Source of the DNA: Pseudomonas sp. JAI120
GTDB taxonomy: Bacteria; Pseudomonadota; Gammaproteobacteria; Pseudomonadales; Pseudomonadaceae
Reading direction: 5' to 3'
NCBI RefSeq assembly: GCF_014207255.1
Contig: NZ_JACHCZ010000002.1
Location: 496,001-560,000 of the forward strand
DNA length: 64,000 nt
In this document: positions 43,359 through 53,338 of the stretch, piece by piece
Layout of the letters: every line of letters begins with the position of its first letter
Position numbering within the stretch: position 1 is the stretch's first letter
Made by a program: the position numbers and the translations under genes
The notes under the pieces: generated by a model
The model's input: the letters and a program-made list of their open reading frames with translations, nothing else
Told to the model about the DNA's origin: nothing
The model's database searches: none

Positions 43359-45628
43359 GACCGCGCGCCTCCAATCAGTTCCACCACGGCATCCAGCAGC
43401 GCGTCATCGTGGAAGCTGGCTTTGGCCAGATAATAATCGGCGCCAGCGTCCAGCCCGCGACGGCGGTCTTCTTCACGGTCTTTGTACGACACCACCATCA
43501 CCGGCAACGATTGCAGGCGACTGTCACGGCGCAAGAGTGTGACCAATTCAATACCGTCCATACGAGGCATATCGATGTCAGTGATAAGCAGGTCGAAGTC
43601 TTCGGAGCGCAAGGCGTTCCAGCCGTCCATGCCGTCGACCGCGACGGCCACTTCGTACCCACGATTAAGCAGCAATTTGCGTTGCAACTCCCGCACGGTG
43701 AGCGAGTCGTCCACCACCAATACTCGCTTGCGCGGTGCTTCGTTGGCCTGCTGGCTGCGCCGGGCGATGCGTTCCAGGCGCCCGGTGTTGAGCAGCTTGT
43801 CCACCGAGCGCAACATGTCTTCCACATCGACGATCAATACCACCGAGCCGTCGTCCAGCAAGGCGCCGGCGGAGATATCCTGGACCTTGCCCAGGCGATC
43901 ATCCAGCGGCAGCACCACCAGCGTGCGCTCGCCGATAAAGCGCTCCACGGCGATGCCGTAAACCGCATCGCGCTCGCGGATCACCACCACCTTCAAGGTT
44001 TCATCATTGTTCTGCCCTGGCGGGCGCTGCAATAACTGGCTGGCGGCGACCAGGCCCACATGCCGACCCTCGTGCCAGAAATGCTGGCGGCCTTCCAACT
44101 GCACGATATCGTCAGGCGCCAGGTCGCACATACGCTCGATATGGGCCAACGGGAACGCATAGGCTTCTTCGCCGACCTCCACCACCAGGCTGCGGACCAC
44201 CGACAGGGTCAGCGGCACCTCCAGATGGAAGCGGCTGCCCTGCCCCGCCGTCTGCTCCAGCACCACCGCGCCACGCAGTTGACGGACCATATGTTGCACC
44301 GCATCCAGGCCGACACCACGCCCGGACACTTCGGTAACCTTGTCGCGCAGGCTGAAGCCAGGCAGAAACAGGAACGTCAGCAGTTCCTCTTCGCTCAGGC
44401 GCAGGGCGGTCTCCAGCGGTGACAGGTGCCGGTCGACGATGGTGCCGCGCAGGCGCTCCAGGTCGACGCCGTTGCCGTCGTCACTCAGTTCCAGCACCAG
44501 CAAACCGGCCTGATGGGACGCACGCAGGCGGATCAAGCCTTCGGCCGGTTTGCCTGCCAACAGGCGTTGGTCGGGCATTTCGATGCCGTGGTCGACGGCA
44601 TTGCGTAATAAATGGGTGAGTGGCGCTTCGAGCTTTTCCAGCACGTCGCGGTCGACCTGGGTCTTTTCGCCCTCGATCTCCAGGCGTACTTGCTTGCCCA
44701 AGCTGCGGCCGAGGTCGCGCACCATGCGCACCTGCCCGGCCAGCACATCGGCAAACGGGCGCATGCGACACGCCAGCGCGGTGTCGTAGAGCACCTGGGC
44801 GCGTTGCCCGGCCTGCCAGCCGAATTCATCCAGCTCGGCGGTCTTTTCCGCCAGCAACGCCTGGGCTTCGCTCAGCAGGCGTCGGGCATCGGCCAGCGCT
44901 TCCTGGGCTTCGAGATTCAAGTTCAGGATCTTGAGCTGGCCGTCCAGGTTGTCCAGGGCACGCACGCTGTTGCTCTGGATCCGCTTGAGGCGTTGCATGC
45001 TGGCGAGGTAGGGCTTGAGGCGCTGGGTCTCCACCAGGGATTTACTGGATAAGTCCAGCAGGCTGTTCAGGCGCTCCGCGGTCACCCGCAGCACGCGTTC
45101 GCCGCCTTCGGTCATGCGCTTGTTCTGGCGCACAGGCTCGCTGGTGACCGGTGGCGCGGGCTCGGGTTCTGCGGGCAGCTCTTCGACGATAGGCGCAGGC
45201 GCCGGCTCGGGTGGCGGCGCGAGCCTGGCAGCGGGCTGGGACGGGTCGAGCAGGCGCTCCATCAGCGCCACGTAGGCTTCGATGTCCGCCGGCCCCACGT
45301 CGTTGCCGGGGGTGGCGATGCGCATCAGCAGGTCGGTGCCCTGCAGCAGCGCGTCGATATGTTCGGGTTGCAGGTACAGGCGGCCTTCCTGGGCGCTGAC
45401 CAGGCAATCCTCCATGACATGCGCCACGCTGACGCCGGCGTCCAGCCCAACGATTCGCGCCGCGCCCTTGAGCGAGTGCGCGGCGCGCATGCAGGCTTCC
45501 AACTGGTCGGCCTGGGTCGGGTTGCGTTCCAGGGCCAGCAGGCCCGCGCTCAATACCTGAGTCTGCGCATCGGCTTCCAGGCTGAACAGTTCCAGCAGCG
45601 AAGCATCACGCATCTGGTCGGGGGTCAT
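43355..45628 (-). CDS. wspE: CheA-like hybrid histidine kinase WspE
   Basis: 757 residues from the ATG at 45628, which overlaps the wspD stop (ATGA). Order: an HPt domain with His51 in RAAHSLKGAAR; a Pro-rich linker; dimerisation; the kinase core with LLRNAVDHGIEMP (N box) and GRGVGLDAVQHMV (G box); a CheW-like domain; and a C-terminal receiver with VVDDSLTVRE and Asp in LLITDIDMPRMDG. It phosphorylates WspR and WspF. Confidence 0.96.
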   Translation of the reverse strand: MTPDQMRDASLLELFSLEADAQTQVLSAGLLALERNPTQADQLEACMRAAHSLKGAARIVGLDAGVSVAHVMEDCLVSAQEGRLYLQPEHIDALLQGTDLLMRIATPGNDVGPADIEAYVALMERLLDPSQPAARLAPPPEPAPAPIVEELPAEPEPAPPVTSEPVRQNKRMTEGGERVLRVTAERLNSLLDLSSKSLVETQRLKPYLASMQRLKRIQSNSVRALDNLDGQLKILNLNLEAQEALADARRLLSEAQALLAEKTAELDEFGWQAGQRAQVLYDTALACRMRPFADVLAGQVRMVRDLGRSLGKQVRLEIEGEKTQVDRDVLEKLEAPLTHLLRNAVDHGIEMPDQRLLAGKPAEGLIRLRASHQAGLLVLELSDDGNGVDLERLRGTIVDRHLSPLETALRLSEEELLTFLFLPGFSLRDKVTEVSGRGVGLDAVQHMVRQLRGAVVLEQTAGQGSRFHLEVPLTLSVVRSLVVEVGEEAYAFPLAHIERMCDLAPDDIVQLEGRQHFWHEGRHVGLVAASQLLQRPPGQNNDETLKVVVIRERDAVYGIAVERFIGERTLVVLPLDDRLGKVQDISAGALLDDGSVVLIVDVEDMLRSVDKLLNTGRLERIARRSQQANEAPRKRVLVVDDSLTVRELQRKLLLNRGYEVAVAVDGMDGWNALRSEDFDLLITDIDMPRMDGIELVTLLRRDSRLQSLPVMVVSYKDREEDRRRGLDAGADYYLAKASFHDDALLDAVVELIGGARS

Positions 45629-46326
45629 GTGAGGCTCCGGGTCACGGCGGACAACAATTGCGCCTCGTCCAGCCAACGCAGACTGCGGCCCTTCCACTGC
45701 AATACGCCCTGGGTAAAGCGGCCGCTGGCCTGGGTACCGGATGCCGACGCCGCCTTCAAGGTGCGCTCATCGATGGCATGGATACCGTCGACTTCGTCCA
45801 CCGGCACCACCACCGGGCCGTCCTGGGCGGCAATAATCAACATCCGCGGCATGATCCGCCCACCGCTGGCGCCATGGCCGGTGGTGTCCAGGCCCAGCAG
45901 CTCCACCAGCGACAGGCATGCCACCAGCGCGCCGCGTACATTGGCCACGCCGAGCAAGGCACGCGAACGCTGGTGCGGCAAGGAGTGGATCGGTTGCAGG
46001 GTTGCCACCTCTACCAGGCAACGGGTGGCGATACCCAGCCATTCTTCGCCGAGGCGGAATATCAGCAATGAACGGGTGGCCACCTCCTCGCCACGCGCAA
46101 CGCCGGCCTGCGGGCGATGATCGTCCTGTTGCAGGGCATAGCGGTCCAACAGGCGCGTGGCTGCCGCCGAATACACTGAGCAATTGCGGCAGTGAATATG
46201 GTCCGCCAGCAACGGGCAGGATTTGTCACCATGAATACCGATGCGGTTCCAGCAGTCGTCGATGGCTTGCGTGTCGGCCAGGGTCAAGTCCAGGCCGGTA
46301 GTGTCGAGCACGTCTGGGCTACTCAT
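45625..46326 (-). CDS. wspD: CheW-like coupling protein WspD
   Basis: 233 residues. An N-terminal segment with a Cys/His cluster (SCPLLADHIHCRNCSVY) precedes a CheW domain (LIFRLGEEWLGIATRCLVEV, NVRGALVACLSLVELLGL). One of two adaptors linking WspA to WspE. Overlaps wspC and wspE by four bases each. Confidence 0.93.
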   Translation of the reverse strand: MSSPDVLDTTGLDLTLADTQAIDDCWNRIGIHGDKSCPLLADHIHCRNCSVYSAAATRLLDRYALQQDDHRPQAGVARGEEVATRSLLIFRLGEEWLGIATRCLVEVATLQPIHSLPHQRSRALLGVANVRGALVACLSLVELLGLDTTGHGASGGRIMPRMLIIAAQDGPVVVPVDEVDGIHAIDERTLKAASASGTQASGRFTQGVLQWKGRSLRWLDEAQLLSAVTRSLT

Positions 46327-47576
46327 GGTTTTTGCTCACTGTCGGCTCGCTCGCTACGCGCGGCCCGCGCCTGCAACCGGCGCGCCCCCGCACTGTCTCC
46401 CTGGGACTCGAGCAAGGCGGCCAGGTGCATCAAAGCCTGCGAATGCTGGGGCTCCAGGTACAAGGCTTTTCGATAATAGCCCTGGGCTTCCAGGGCGCTG
46501 CCGGCCACATCGCTGAGCAGTCCCAGCCAGTAGAACACCTGGGCGGCCGGCGGGTGGTTGTTCAGATATTGTTCGCACGCGGCGCGGGCATCAACGCTTT
46601 TGCCTTCATTGGCCAATGTAGCGATCCGGCTGAGCAAGGCGCTCGCATCGGACGCCGGCGCCTTGATCGGCACCACTTGGGCGCTGACTGTGCTGAACGG
46701 TCGCGGCTTGACAGGAATCGGTGCGGCGCTGCGCTGGGGTATGGGCATCGGCATGAAAACCGGCTCGGGCTTGACCGGCTCGGCATGTCGGCTGAACGCA
46801 AAGGACTGCGGCACACCGATCGAACGCATGCCATGCCGGCCCAGCAGGCTGCCCTCGGCCGGGCCGATAAACAGCACGCCGTCCACGTGGGTCAGGCCTT
46901 TGAGCACATCGAAGACGTGCTTCTGGGTCGGCTGGTCGAAGTAGATCAGCAGGTTGCGGCAAAACACAAAATCGTAGCTCGCCTCGTTGGCCAGCAATGC
47001 GGGGTCGAGCAGGTTGCCCACCTGCAGGCGCACCTGTTCGCGCACCCGCTCGGCGATGTGGAAGCCGTCGCCATATTCGACGAAGTGGCGATCACGAAAG
47101 GCGATGTCACCGCCGCGAAACGAGTTCTTGCCGTACACCCCGCGCCGGGCACGCTCCACCGACAGAGGGCTGACGTCGATGCCCTGCACTTTGAACTGGT
47201 GCGGCGCGAGGCCGGCATCCAGCAGCGCCATTGCGATCGAATAAGGCTCTTCGCCGGTGGAACAGGGCAGGCTGAGGATACGCAGCGCACGCATCTGGTT
47301 GATCTCGAGCAGGCGCGCCTTGGCCAGGCGGGCCAGGGTCGCGAAAGATTCGGGGTAACGGAAAAACCAAGTTTCGGGGACGATCACCGCTTCGATCAGC
47401 GCTTGCTGCTCATCGTGGGAACGCTGCAGATGGTGCCAGTAGTCATTCGTGGTGCCGGCCTGAATGGCTTGGCACCGCTGGCGTACGGCACGCTCGATGA
47501 TGGCCTCGCCGACCGAGGCGACATCCAGGCCGATGCGTTCCTTCAGGAAGGCAAAGAAGCGCGGGTCGCTGCTCAT
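46323..47576 (-). CDS. wspC: CheR-like methyltransferase WspC with C-terminal TPR
   Basis: 417 residues. A CheR domain: TWFFRYPESFATL, the SAM motif LSLPCSTGEEPYSIAM and FVFCRNLLIYFD. After a Pro-rich linker (about 270-310), TPR-like helices follow (VFYWLGLLSDVAGSALEAQG, ALYLEPQHSQALMHLAALLE). It methylates WspA and activates the pathway. Confidence 0.95.
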   Translation of the reverse strand: MSSDPRFFAFLKERIGLDVASVGEAIIERAVRQRCQAIQAGTTNDYWHHLQRSHDEQQALIEAVIVPETWFFRYPESFATLARLAKARLLEINQMRALRILSLPCSTGEEPYSIAMALLDAGLAPHQFKVQGIDVSPLSVERARRGVYGKNSFRGGDIAFRDRHFVEYGDGFHIAERVREQVRLQVGNLLDPALLANEASYDFVFCRNLLIYFDQPTQKHVFDVLKGLTHVDGVLFIGPAEGSLLGRHGMRSIGVPQSFAFSRHAEPVKPEPVFMPMPIPQRSAAPIPVKPRPFSTVSAQVVPIKAPASDASALLSRIATLANEGKSVDARAACEQYLNNHPPAAQVFYWLGLLSDVAGSALEAQGYYRKALYLEPQHSQALMHLAALLESQGDSAGARRLQARAARSERADSEQKP

Positions 47577-48085
47577 AGGCTCTGCTCGGCGCTGAACAGC
47601 AGAGTGCGCACTGGCTCAGTGAGCAATTCATCGACGCCGATCCACTGCATCAGGCCCAGCGCATCTTCACGGACCAGCCCCAGGTACGGGGCTTCACGGT
47701 TGTCCAGGCCATAAGGTTTGAATTCCTCAATCGCGCAACGCAGGGTGTCGGTGGCCTGCTCCAGGATCAGCCCCAGCCAGCGCGCTTCTACCCAGGGTTC
47801 GGGTTGATAGTTGACCAGCACCAGCCGCGTGCTGGTGCGGGCCTGGGCAGGTTTGCCGAAGGTCAGGGCGCTGAGGTCGATGACCGGCACCAGCAGGCCA
47901 CGATGGGCGAAGATCCCCGCCACCCACTGCGGCGCATGGGCGATGGGCTTGAGGGGCAGGCGCGGCAGCACCTCGGCCACTTCCGTAGCCTTGAGGGCAA
48001 AGCGCTCCTGGCCGACGTGGAACACCAGGAACAACGCTTTTTTCGCTGCCGGGACGGCGCCGCGTTTAGCCGCGAGGTCGCTCAT
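47573..48085 (-). CDS. wspB: CheW-like coupling protein WspB
   Basis: 170 residues, a single CheW domain (FLVFHVGQERFALKATEVAE, GIFAHRGLLVPVIDLSAL). Its ATG overlaps the wspA stop by one base (TGATG) and its stop overlaps wspC, so the operon is tightly coupled. Confidence 0.93.
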   Translation of the reverse strand: MSDLAAKRGAVPAAKKALFLVFHVGQERFALKATEVAEVLPRLPLKPIAHAPQWVAGIFAHRGLLVPVIDLSALTFGKPAQARTSTRLVLVNYQPEPWVEARWLGLILEQATDTLRCAIEEFKPYGLDNREAPYLGLVREDALGLMQWIGVDELLTEPVRTLLFSAEQSL

Positions 48086-49707
48086 CAGACTTTGAAACGC
48101 GACACGCCGCTGCGCAGACCCACCGCAACCTGGCTCAGTTCATCGATGGCAAAGCTGGCCTGGCGCAGGGACTCCACCGTCTGGCTGCTGGCATCACCCA
48201 GTTGCACCAGGGCGTGGTTGATCTGCTCGGCGCCCGTGGCCTGGGCCTGCATGCCTTCGTTGACCATCAACACCCGCGGCGCCAGCGCCTGTACCTGATG
48301 AATGATCTGCGACAGCTGCTCGCCCACTTGCTGCACTTCGAACATGCCTCGGCGCACTTCTTCGGAGAACTTGTCCATGCCCATGACACCAGCGGAAACC
48401 GCCGACTGAATCTCACGCACCATCTGCTCGATGTCGTAGGTCGCCACGGCAGTCTGGTCGGCCAGGCGGCGCACTTCGGTGGCCACCACGGCAAAACCGC
48501 GCCCGTATTCACCGGCCTTTTCGGCTTCGATGGCGGCATTCAAGGACAGCAGGTTGGTCTGGTCGGCGACCTTGACGATGGTCACCACTACCTGGTTGAT
48601 GTTGCCGGCCTTCTCATTGAGGATTGCCAGCTTGGCGTTGACCAGATCGGCGGCGCCCATCACCGAATGCATGGTTTCTTCCATCCGCGCCAGGCCTTGT
48701 TGGCCGGAACCGGCGGCCACCGAGGCCTGGTCGGCGGCGGTGGACACTTCGGTCATGGTACGGACCAGATCCTTGGAAGTGGCAGCGATCTCCCGCGAAG
48801 TGGCACCGATCTCGGTGGTAGTCGCAGCAGTTTCAGTGGCAGTGGCCTGTTGCTGCTTGGAGGTGGCGGCAATCTCGGTGACCGAGGTGGTGACCTGTAC
48901 TGAAGAACGCTGGGCCTGGGACACCAGGGCCGTAAGCTCGGTCATCATGTCGTTGAAGCCGGTTTCCACCGCGTTGAATTCGTCCTTGCGCGCCAGGTTC
49001 AGGCGTTTGCTCAGGTCACCGTCACGCATGGTGCCGAGGATGTCGACGATGCGCTGCATCGGCGCCATGATCGCGCGCATCAGCAGCAGGCCGCACAGAC
49101 CAGCGGCAAGAATCGCCACGGCCAGCGACATGAACATGCTGACCTTGGCCGAGGCAACCGCGTCGTCAATAGCCGCCGTTGCTTTATCCGACACTGCCTT
49201 GTTTTCGGTGATGATGTCGTTGAGCTTCATGCGCCCTTCGGTCCAGATCGGCGTCAATTGCTCTTCCAACAACTCGCGTGCGGCCGGCATGTCATTAGCT
49301 TCGACGCGCTCAAGCACCTGGCCCAACACCTTGTTGTAGTTGATGTGAGCGGCCTTGAAGTTATCGAACTCCATGCGATCGGCCTGGCTATGGACCGTTG
49401 TTTCGTAGTTGGCCATCTGCTGCTCGATACGCGATTCGAAGGCCCTGTAGTCCGACTTATCGCTACTGGTGAGGGTTTTATCCTCGCGCAGGCCAATAAT
49501 ATCGATGGTCTGCAAATAGCTGTCGACCCACGCGCTGCGAATCATCGAACTGAGATAAACCCCCGGCACCGCATCGTCACGCACCGCTTCCTGACTGGCT
49601 TCGATCTTCATCAACCGTGAGTAGGACACCACAACCATCAGCAGCATGATCGCGATAATGACCGCAAAGCTCGCCAAAATCCGCTGGCGCAAGGTCCAAT
49701 TCTTCAC
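48085..49707 (-). CDS. wspA: Methyl-accepting surface-sensing receptor WspA
   Basis: 540 residues from a GTG at 49707 with GAGGAAGTACT directly upstream; an ATG at 49728 exists but has no ribosome site. TM1 (about 10-30), a four-helix-bundle periplasmic domain (about 32-180), TM2 (about 183-205), HAMP, then a long cytoplasmic coiled coil with the signalling tip [20 protein letters not shown]. First gene of wspABCDEFR. In pseudomonads WspA clusters laterally and senses surface contact or envelope stress. Confidence 0.95.
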   Translation of the reverse strand: MKNWTLRQRILASFAVIIAIMLLMVVVSYSRLMKIEASQEAVRDDAVPGVYLSSMIRSAWVDSYLQTIDIIGLREDKTLTSSDKSDYRAFESRIEQQMANYETTVHSQADRMEFDNFKAAHINYNKVLGQVLERVEANDMPAARELLEEQLTPIWTEGRMKLNDIITENKAVSDKATAAIDDAVASAKVSMFMSLAVAILAAGLCGLLLMRAIMAPMQRIVDILGTMRDGDLSKRLNLARKDEFNAVETGFNDMMTELTALVSQAQRSSVQVTTSVTEIAATSKQQQATATETAATTTEIGATSREIAATSKDLVRTMTEVSTAADQASVAAGSGQQGLARMEETMHSVMGAADLVNAKLAILNEKAGNINQVVVTIVKVADQTNLLSLNAAIEAEKAGEYGRGFAVVATEVRRLADQTAVATYDIEQMVREIQSAVSAGVMGMDKFSEEVRRGMFEVQQVGEQLSQIIHQVQALAPRVLMVNEGMQAQATGAEQINHALVQLGDASSQTVESLRQASFAIDELSQVAVGLRSGVSRFKV

Positions 49708-49811
49708 AGTACTTCCTCGAAGGGCCATTCAAATGGAGGGGAGTATAGCTGAGCAGAAGCCCTCATTTATCAATGGGTTTTGGTGTTGTGCCGACATAAA
49801 TGCAAAAACAC

Positions 49812-49841
49812 CTGTGGGAGGGGGCAAGCCACCTCCCACAT
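49812..49841. repeat. Solitary REP palindrome
   Basis: CTGTGGGAGGGGGCAAGC with CACCTCCCACAT, upstream of wspA and downstream of the DUF533 gene. Confidence 0.8.
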
Positions 49842-49866
49842 CTATGGTTTTGCGTACACCCGGTGG

Positions 49867-50574
49867 TTATTGACTAAGCCGTACCTGCTTTTCCAGCTCC
49901 AGCTTCAAGCCGGGCTCGAGTTTCAGTTGGCGGGCCAATTCGTCCAGATAGGCCTTTTCCATAAAGTTCTCCTCGTCCACCAGCATCACGCTGGCGATGT
50001 ACATCTCGGCGGCCATTTCCGGGGTACTGGCGGCGCGGGCGACGTCGGTCGGGTCCAGCGGTTTGTTCAACTCGGCGTGCAGCCAGCTTTGCAGTTCGCG
50101 GTCGTCGTCCAGCTTGGTGAATTCACCTTCGATCAGTGCGCGTTCACGCTCGTCCACATGCCCGTCGGCCTTGGCTGCAGCGACCAGGGCCTTGAGGATC
50201 CCCTGGCTGTGCTGCTCGACCTGGGCCGGTGGCAGGCGGTCGATGGTTTGCGGCTCGCCCTGAGGCACGTTGGCCTGCTTGGCCTGCCAGTTGCCATAGG
50301 CTTTGTAGGCAATCACGCCCAACGCGGCCAGCCCGCCGTAGGTCAGGGCCTTGCCGCCAAACTTGCGCGCCTTCTTGTTGCCCAGCAACAGGCCCATGGC
50401 ACCCGCCGCCAGGGCGCCGCCGCCCGCACCGCCGAGCAAGCTACCCAGACCGCCGCCGCCGAGCAGCCCACCGAGGGCGCCTTTATCGTCCTGCTTGCGC
50501 TGGCCGCCGGTTTTGTTCTGCAACATGTCCTGGCCGGACTTGAGCAACTGATCGAGCAATCCACGGGTATTCAT
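49867..50574 (-). CDS. DUF533/TerB-like membrane protein
   Basis: 235 residues from the ATG at 50574, which has GGAGGCTACGA upstream. Order: an N-terminal helix (MNTRGLLDQLLKSGQDML), a Gly/Leu-rich hydrophobic stretch (about 35-65, GGLLGGGGLGSLLGGAGGG), a second hydrophobic segment (TYGGLAALGVIAYKAYGNW), and a C-terminal acidic helical TerB-like domain with AAAKADGHVDERERALIEGE. This matches E. coli YebE. Function unknown. Confidence 0.85.
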   Translation of the reverse strand: MNTRGLLDQLLKSGQDMLQNKTGGQRKQDDKGALGGLLGGGGLGSLLGGAGGGALAAGAMGLLLGNKKARKFGGKALTYGGLAALGVIAYKAYGNWQAKQANVPQGEPQTIDRLPPAQVEQHSQGILKALVAAAKADGHVDERERALIEGEFTKLDDDRELQSWLHAELNKPLDPTDVARAASTPEMAAEMYIASVMLVDEENFMEKAYLDELARQLKLEPGLKLELEKQVRLSQ

Positions 50575-50765
50575 TCGTAGCCTCCAGACACTAGGGTTCA
50601 TAGGACCAATAGGCCCTCAGCGTAAAACTAAGTGCCAAAAAGCCGCGATCTAGAGTGCTTCCAGATGTAACGCCGCGCTGGCCGCTTGTAGCTTGTCGCT
50701 GCCGTTCGCTAAAACCGATATACACTCGGACAAATCTATAAAAACACCCCACCGGTAATTCCAGC

Positions 50766-51677
50766 ATGATGACCTTGCGTCAAATCCGGCATTTTATCGC
50801 CGTGGCCGAGACCGGCTCGATCTCCGCAGCCGCGCAGACCGCGTTCATTTCCCAGTCCACGCTGACCCTGGCGATCCAGCAACTGGAGCAGGAAATCGGC
50901 ATCAACCTGTTCAACCGCCATGCCAAGGGCATGACCCTCACGCATCAGGGCCATCAGTTTTTGCGCCAGGCGCACCTGATCCTCGCCACCGTCGACAATG
51001 CCAAGCGCAGCCTGCAACAGAGCACCGATCAGGTAGCCGGGCAGTTGATCGTCGGCGTGACCAGCCTGGTCGCTGGCTATTACCTGGCAGATTTGCTCAC
51101 CCGCTTCCAGCGTGCCTATCCCAACGTGGAGATCCGCGTGATGGAAGACGAGCGCCCGTATATCGAGCATTTGCTGGTCAGCGGTGAAATCGACGTGGGC
51201 GTGCTGATCCTCTCCAACCTGGAAGATCGCCACGCCCTGCAGACCGAGGTCCTCACCCACTCGCCCCACCGCCTGTGGCTGCCGGCGCAACACCCGCTGC
51301 TGGAGCACGACAGCATCAACCTCGCCGACGTGGCAAGCGAGCCGCTGATTCAGCTGAACGTCGACGAAATGGGGCATAACGCCCAGCGCATGTGGACCGG
51401 TGCCGGCCTGCAACCGCGCGTGACCCTGCGCACCGCCTCCACCGAGGCCGTGCGCAGCCTGGTGGCGGCAGGCCTGGGCGTGTCCATCCAACCGGACATG
51501 ACCTACCGCCCCTGGTCCCTGGAGGGCGACATTATTGAAGCGCGACCGATTGCCGACCTCAGCCAGACCCTGGACGTCGGCCTGGCTTGGCGCCGGGGCA
51601 CTGCACGCCCGGCATTGGTGGATCCGTTCCTCACCGTAGCGCGGGAACAGCCACACCCACGCAAGCCATCTATTTAA
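50766..51677 (+). CDS. LysR-family transcriptional regulator
   Basis: 303 residues. The winged HTH is at residues 1-60 (LRQIRHFIAVAETGSISAAA, SQSTLTLAIQQLEQEIG), followed by the two-lobed ligand domain (GQLIVGVTSLVAGYYLADLL onward). It stands directly before the aldehyde dehydrogenase and polyamine ABC genes in the same direction and is the likely regulator of them. The start could be either of two adjacent ATGs (50766 or 50769). The inducer is not known. Confidence 0.87.
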   Translation: MMTLRQIRHFIAVAETGSISAAAQTAFISQSTLTLAIQQLEQEIGINLFNRHAKGMTLTHQGHQFLRQAHLILATVDNAKRSLQQSTDQVAGQLIVGVTSLVAGYYLADLLTRFQRAYPNVEIRVMEDERPYIEHLLVSGEIDVGVLILSNLEDRHALQTEVLTHSPHRLWLPAQHPLLEHDSINLADVASEPLIQLNVDEMGHNAQRMWTGAGLQPRVTLRTASTEAVRSLVAAGLGVSIQPDMTYRPWSLEGDIIEARPIADLSQTLDVGLAWRRGTARPALVDPFLTVAREQPHPRKPSI

Positions 51678-51779
51678 TCGAATGCTGCGTTCAGTATTTA
51701 GTATTTGTTGACCTCGCGCCTGACCTCTAGTCTCTCTCTATCCATAAGAGAAGGTGAGGCGCCTCGTAGGAGAACGCCC

Positions 51780-53267
51780 ATGACCACACAAGAAAAGAGA
51801 TCGCGAAAAATGTCCGGCGCGCCCACCCCGCTGCTCACTGCGTTGTTGATCGACGGCGAACTGGTCCAGGGCCAGGGCGTTGCCGAGCCGATCCTCAACC
51901 CGGCCACCGGCGAAGTGCTCACCCGGATCGCCGAAGCCAGCACCGAGCAGGTCGAAAGCGCCATCCTCGCCGCCCACCGCGCCTTTGCCGGTTGGTCGCG
52001 GACCACGCCGCAGCAACGCTCGAACATCCTCCTGGGCATCGCCGACGCCATCGAGAAACAAGCCGACTACCTGGCCCGTCTGGAATCGCTGAACTGCGGC
52101 AAGCCATTGCACCTGGCGCGCCAGGATGACTTGAGCGCCACCGTCGATGTGTTCCGCTTCTTCGCCGGCGCCGTGCGCTGCCAGACCGGCCAGCTCAGCG
52201 GCGAGTACCTGCCGGGCTACACCAGCATGGTGCGCCGCGATCCAATTGGCGTGGTGGCCTCGATTGCGCCGTGGAACTACCCCTTGATGATGGCCGCATG
52301 GAAGATCGCCCCGGCGCTGGCGGCCGGTAATACCCTGGTGTTCAAGCCGTCGGAACATACGCCGCTGTCGATCCTCGCATTGGCCCCGGTCCTGAAGGAC
52401 TTGTTACCACATGGGGTCGTCAACATTCTGTGTGGCGGCGGTGAAGGCGTCGGCAGCCATTTGGTCAGCCACCCGAAGGTGCGCATGGTGTCGCTGACCG
52501 GCGATATCGTCACCGGCCAGAAAATCCTGCAAGCCGCCTCCAAGACACTCAAACGCACACATCTGGAATTGGGCGGCAAGGCACCGGTGATCGTGTGCAA
52601 CGACGCCGACCTGCAAGCCGTGGTCGAAGGCGTGCGCGCCTATGGCTACTACAACGCCGGCCAGGACTGCACCGCGGCGTGCCGCATCTACGCTCAGGCG
52701 GGCATCCACGACAAATTGGTCGCCGAACTGGGCGCGGCGGTCAGCAGCCTGCGCTTTGCCGGCAAGCGCGATGCCGATAACGAACTCGGCCCGCTGATCA
52801 GCACACGCCAGCGCGACCGCGTGGCCAGCTTTGTCGAACGCGCCCTCGGCCAACCGCATATCGAACGGGTCACCGGTGCGGCCGTGCATTCGGGGGCCGG
52901 CTTCTATTACCAGCCGACGCTGCTCGCCGGCTGCAAACAAAACGATGAAATCGTCCAGCGCGAAGTGTTCGGCCCGGTGGTCACCGTGACCCGCTTCGAC
53001 GCACTTGAACAGGCGGTGGACTGGGCCAACGATTCCGAATACGGCCTGGCCTCCTCCGTCTGGACCCAGAACCTGGACAAGGCCATGCAGGTCGCCGCGC
53101 GCCTGCAATACGGCTGCACCTGGATCAACAGCCATTTCATGCTGGTCAGCGAAATGCCCCATGGCGGGTTGAAGCGCTCGGGGTATGGGAAAGATCTGTC
53201 CAGCGACTCTCTACAGGACTACAGCGTGGTGCGCCACATCATGGCCCGCCACGGCCAGCACCTTTAA
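51780..53267 (+). CDS. Aldehyde dehydrogenase, gamma-aminobutyraldehyde type (first copy)
   Basis: 495 residues from the ATG at 51780, preceded by AGGAGAACGCCC. NAD-binding [12 protein letters not shown] and KPSEHTPLS, catalytic Glu in LELGGKAPV, and catalytic Cys in [15 protein letters not shown]. The C-terminus [17 protein letters not shown] is typical of aminobutyraldehyde and betaine aldehyde dehydrogenases. It is clearly paralogous to the gene at 57564-58988 (shared [32 protein letters not shown]). Context with a polyamine transporter points to putrescine- or spermidine-derived aldehydes. Confidence 0.9.
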   Translation: MTTQEKRSRKMSGAPTPLLTALLIDGELVQGQGVAEPILNPATGEVLTRIAEASTEQVESAILAAHRAFAGWSRTTPQQRSNILLGIADAIEKQADYLARLESLNCGKPLHLARQDDLSATVDVFRFFAGAVRCQTGQLSGEYLPGYTSMVRRDPIGVVASIAPWNYPLMMAAWKIAPALAAGNTLVFKPSEHTPLSILALAPVLKDLLPHGVVNILCGGGEGVGSHLVSHPKVRMVSLTGDIVTGQKILQAASKTLKRTHLELGGKAPVIVCNDADLQAVVEGVRAYGYYNAGQDCTAACRIYAQAGIHDKLVAELGAAVSSLRFAGKRDADNELGPLISTRQRDRVASFVERALGQPHIERVTGAAVHSGAGFYYQPTLLAGCKQNDEIVQREVFGPVVTVTRFDALEQAVDWANDSEYGLASSVWTQNLDKAMQVAARLQYGCTWINSHFMLVSEMPHGGLKRSGYGKDLSSDSLQDYSVVRHIMARHGQHL

Positions 53268-53338
53268 AACAACAACTAAGCTCATGCGTTACGGCTTCAC
53301 ACACTGCCCCGACCATAATTAAAGAAGAGGGAACCCCC

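Noticed and set aside
49708..49728. ATG at 49728 as the wspA start
   Set aside because: The GAGGAAGT ribosome site lies between it and the GTG at 49707, so the GTG is favoured.
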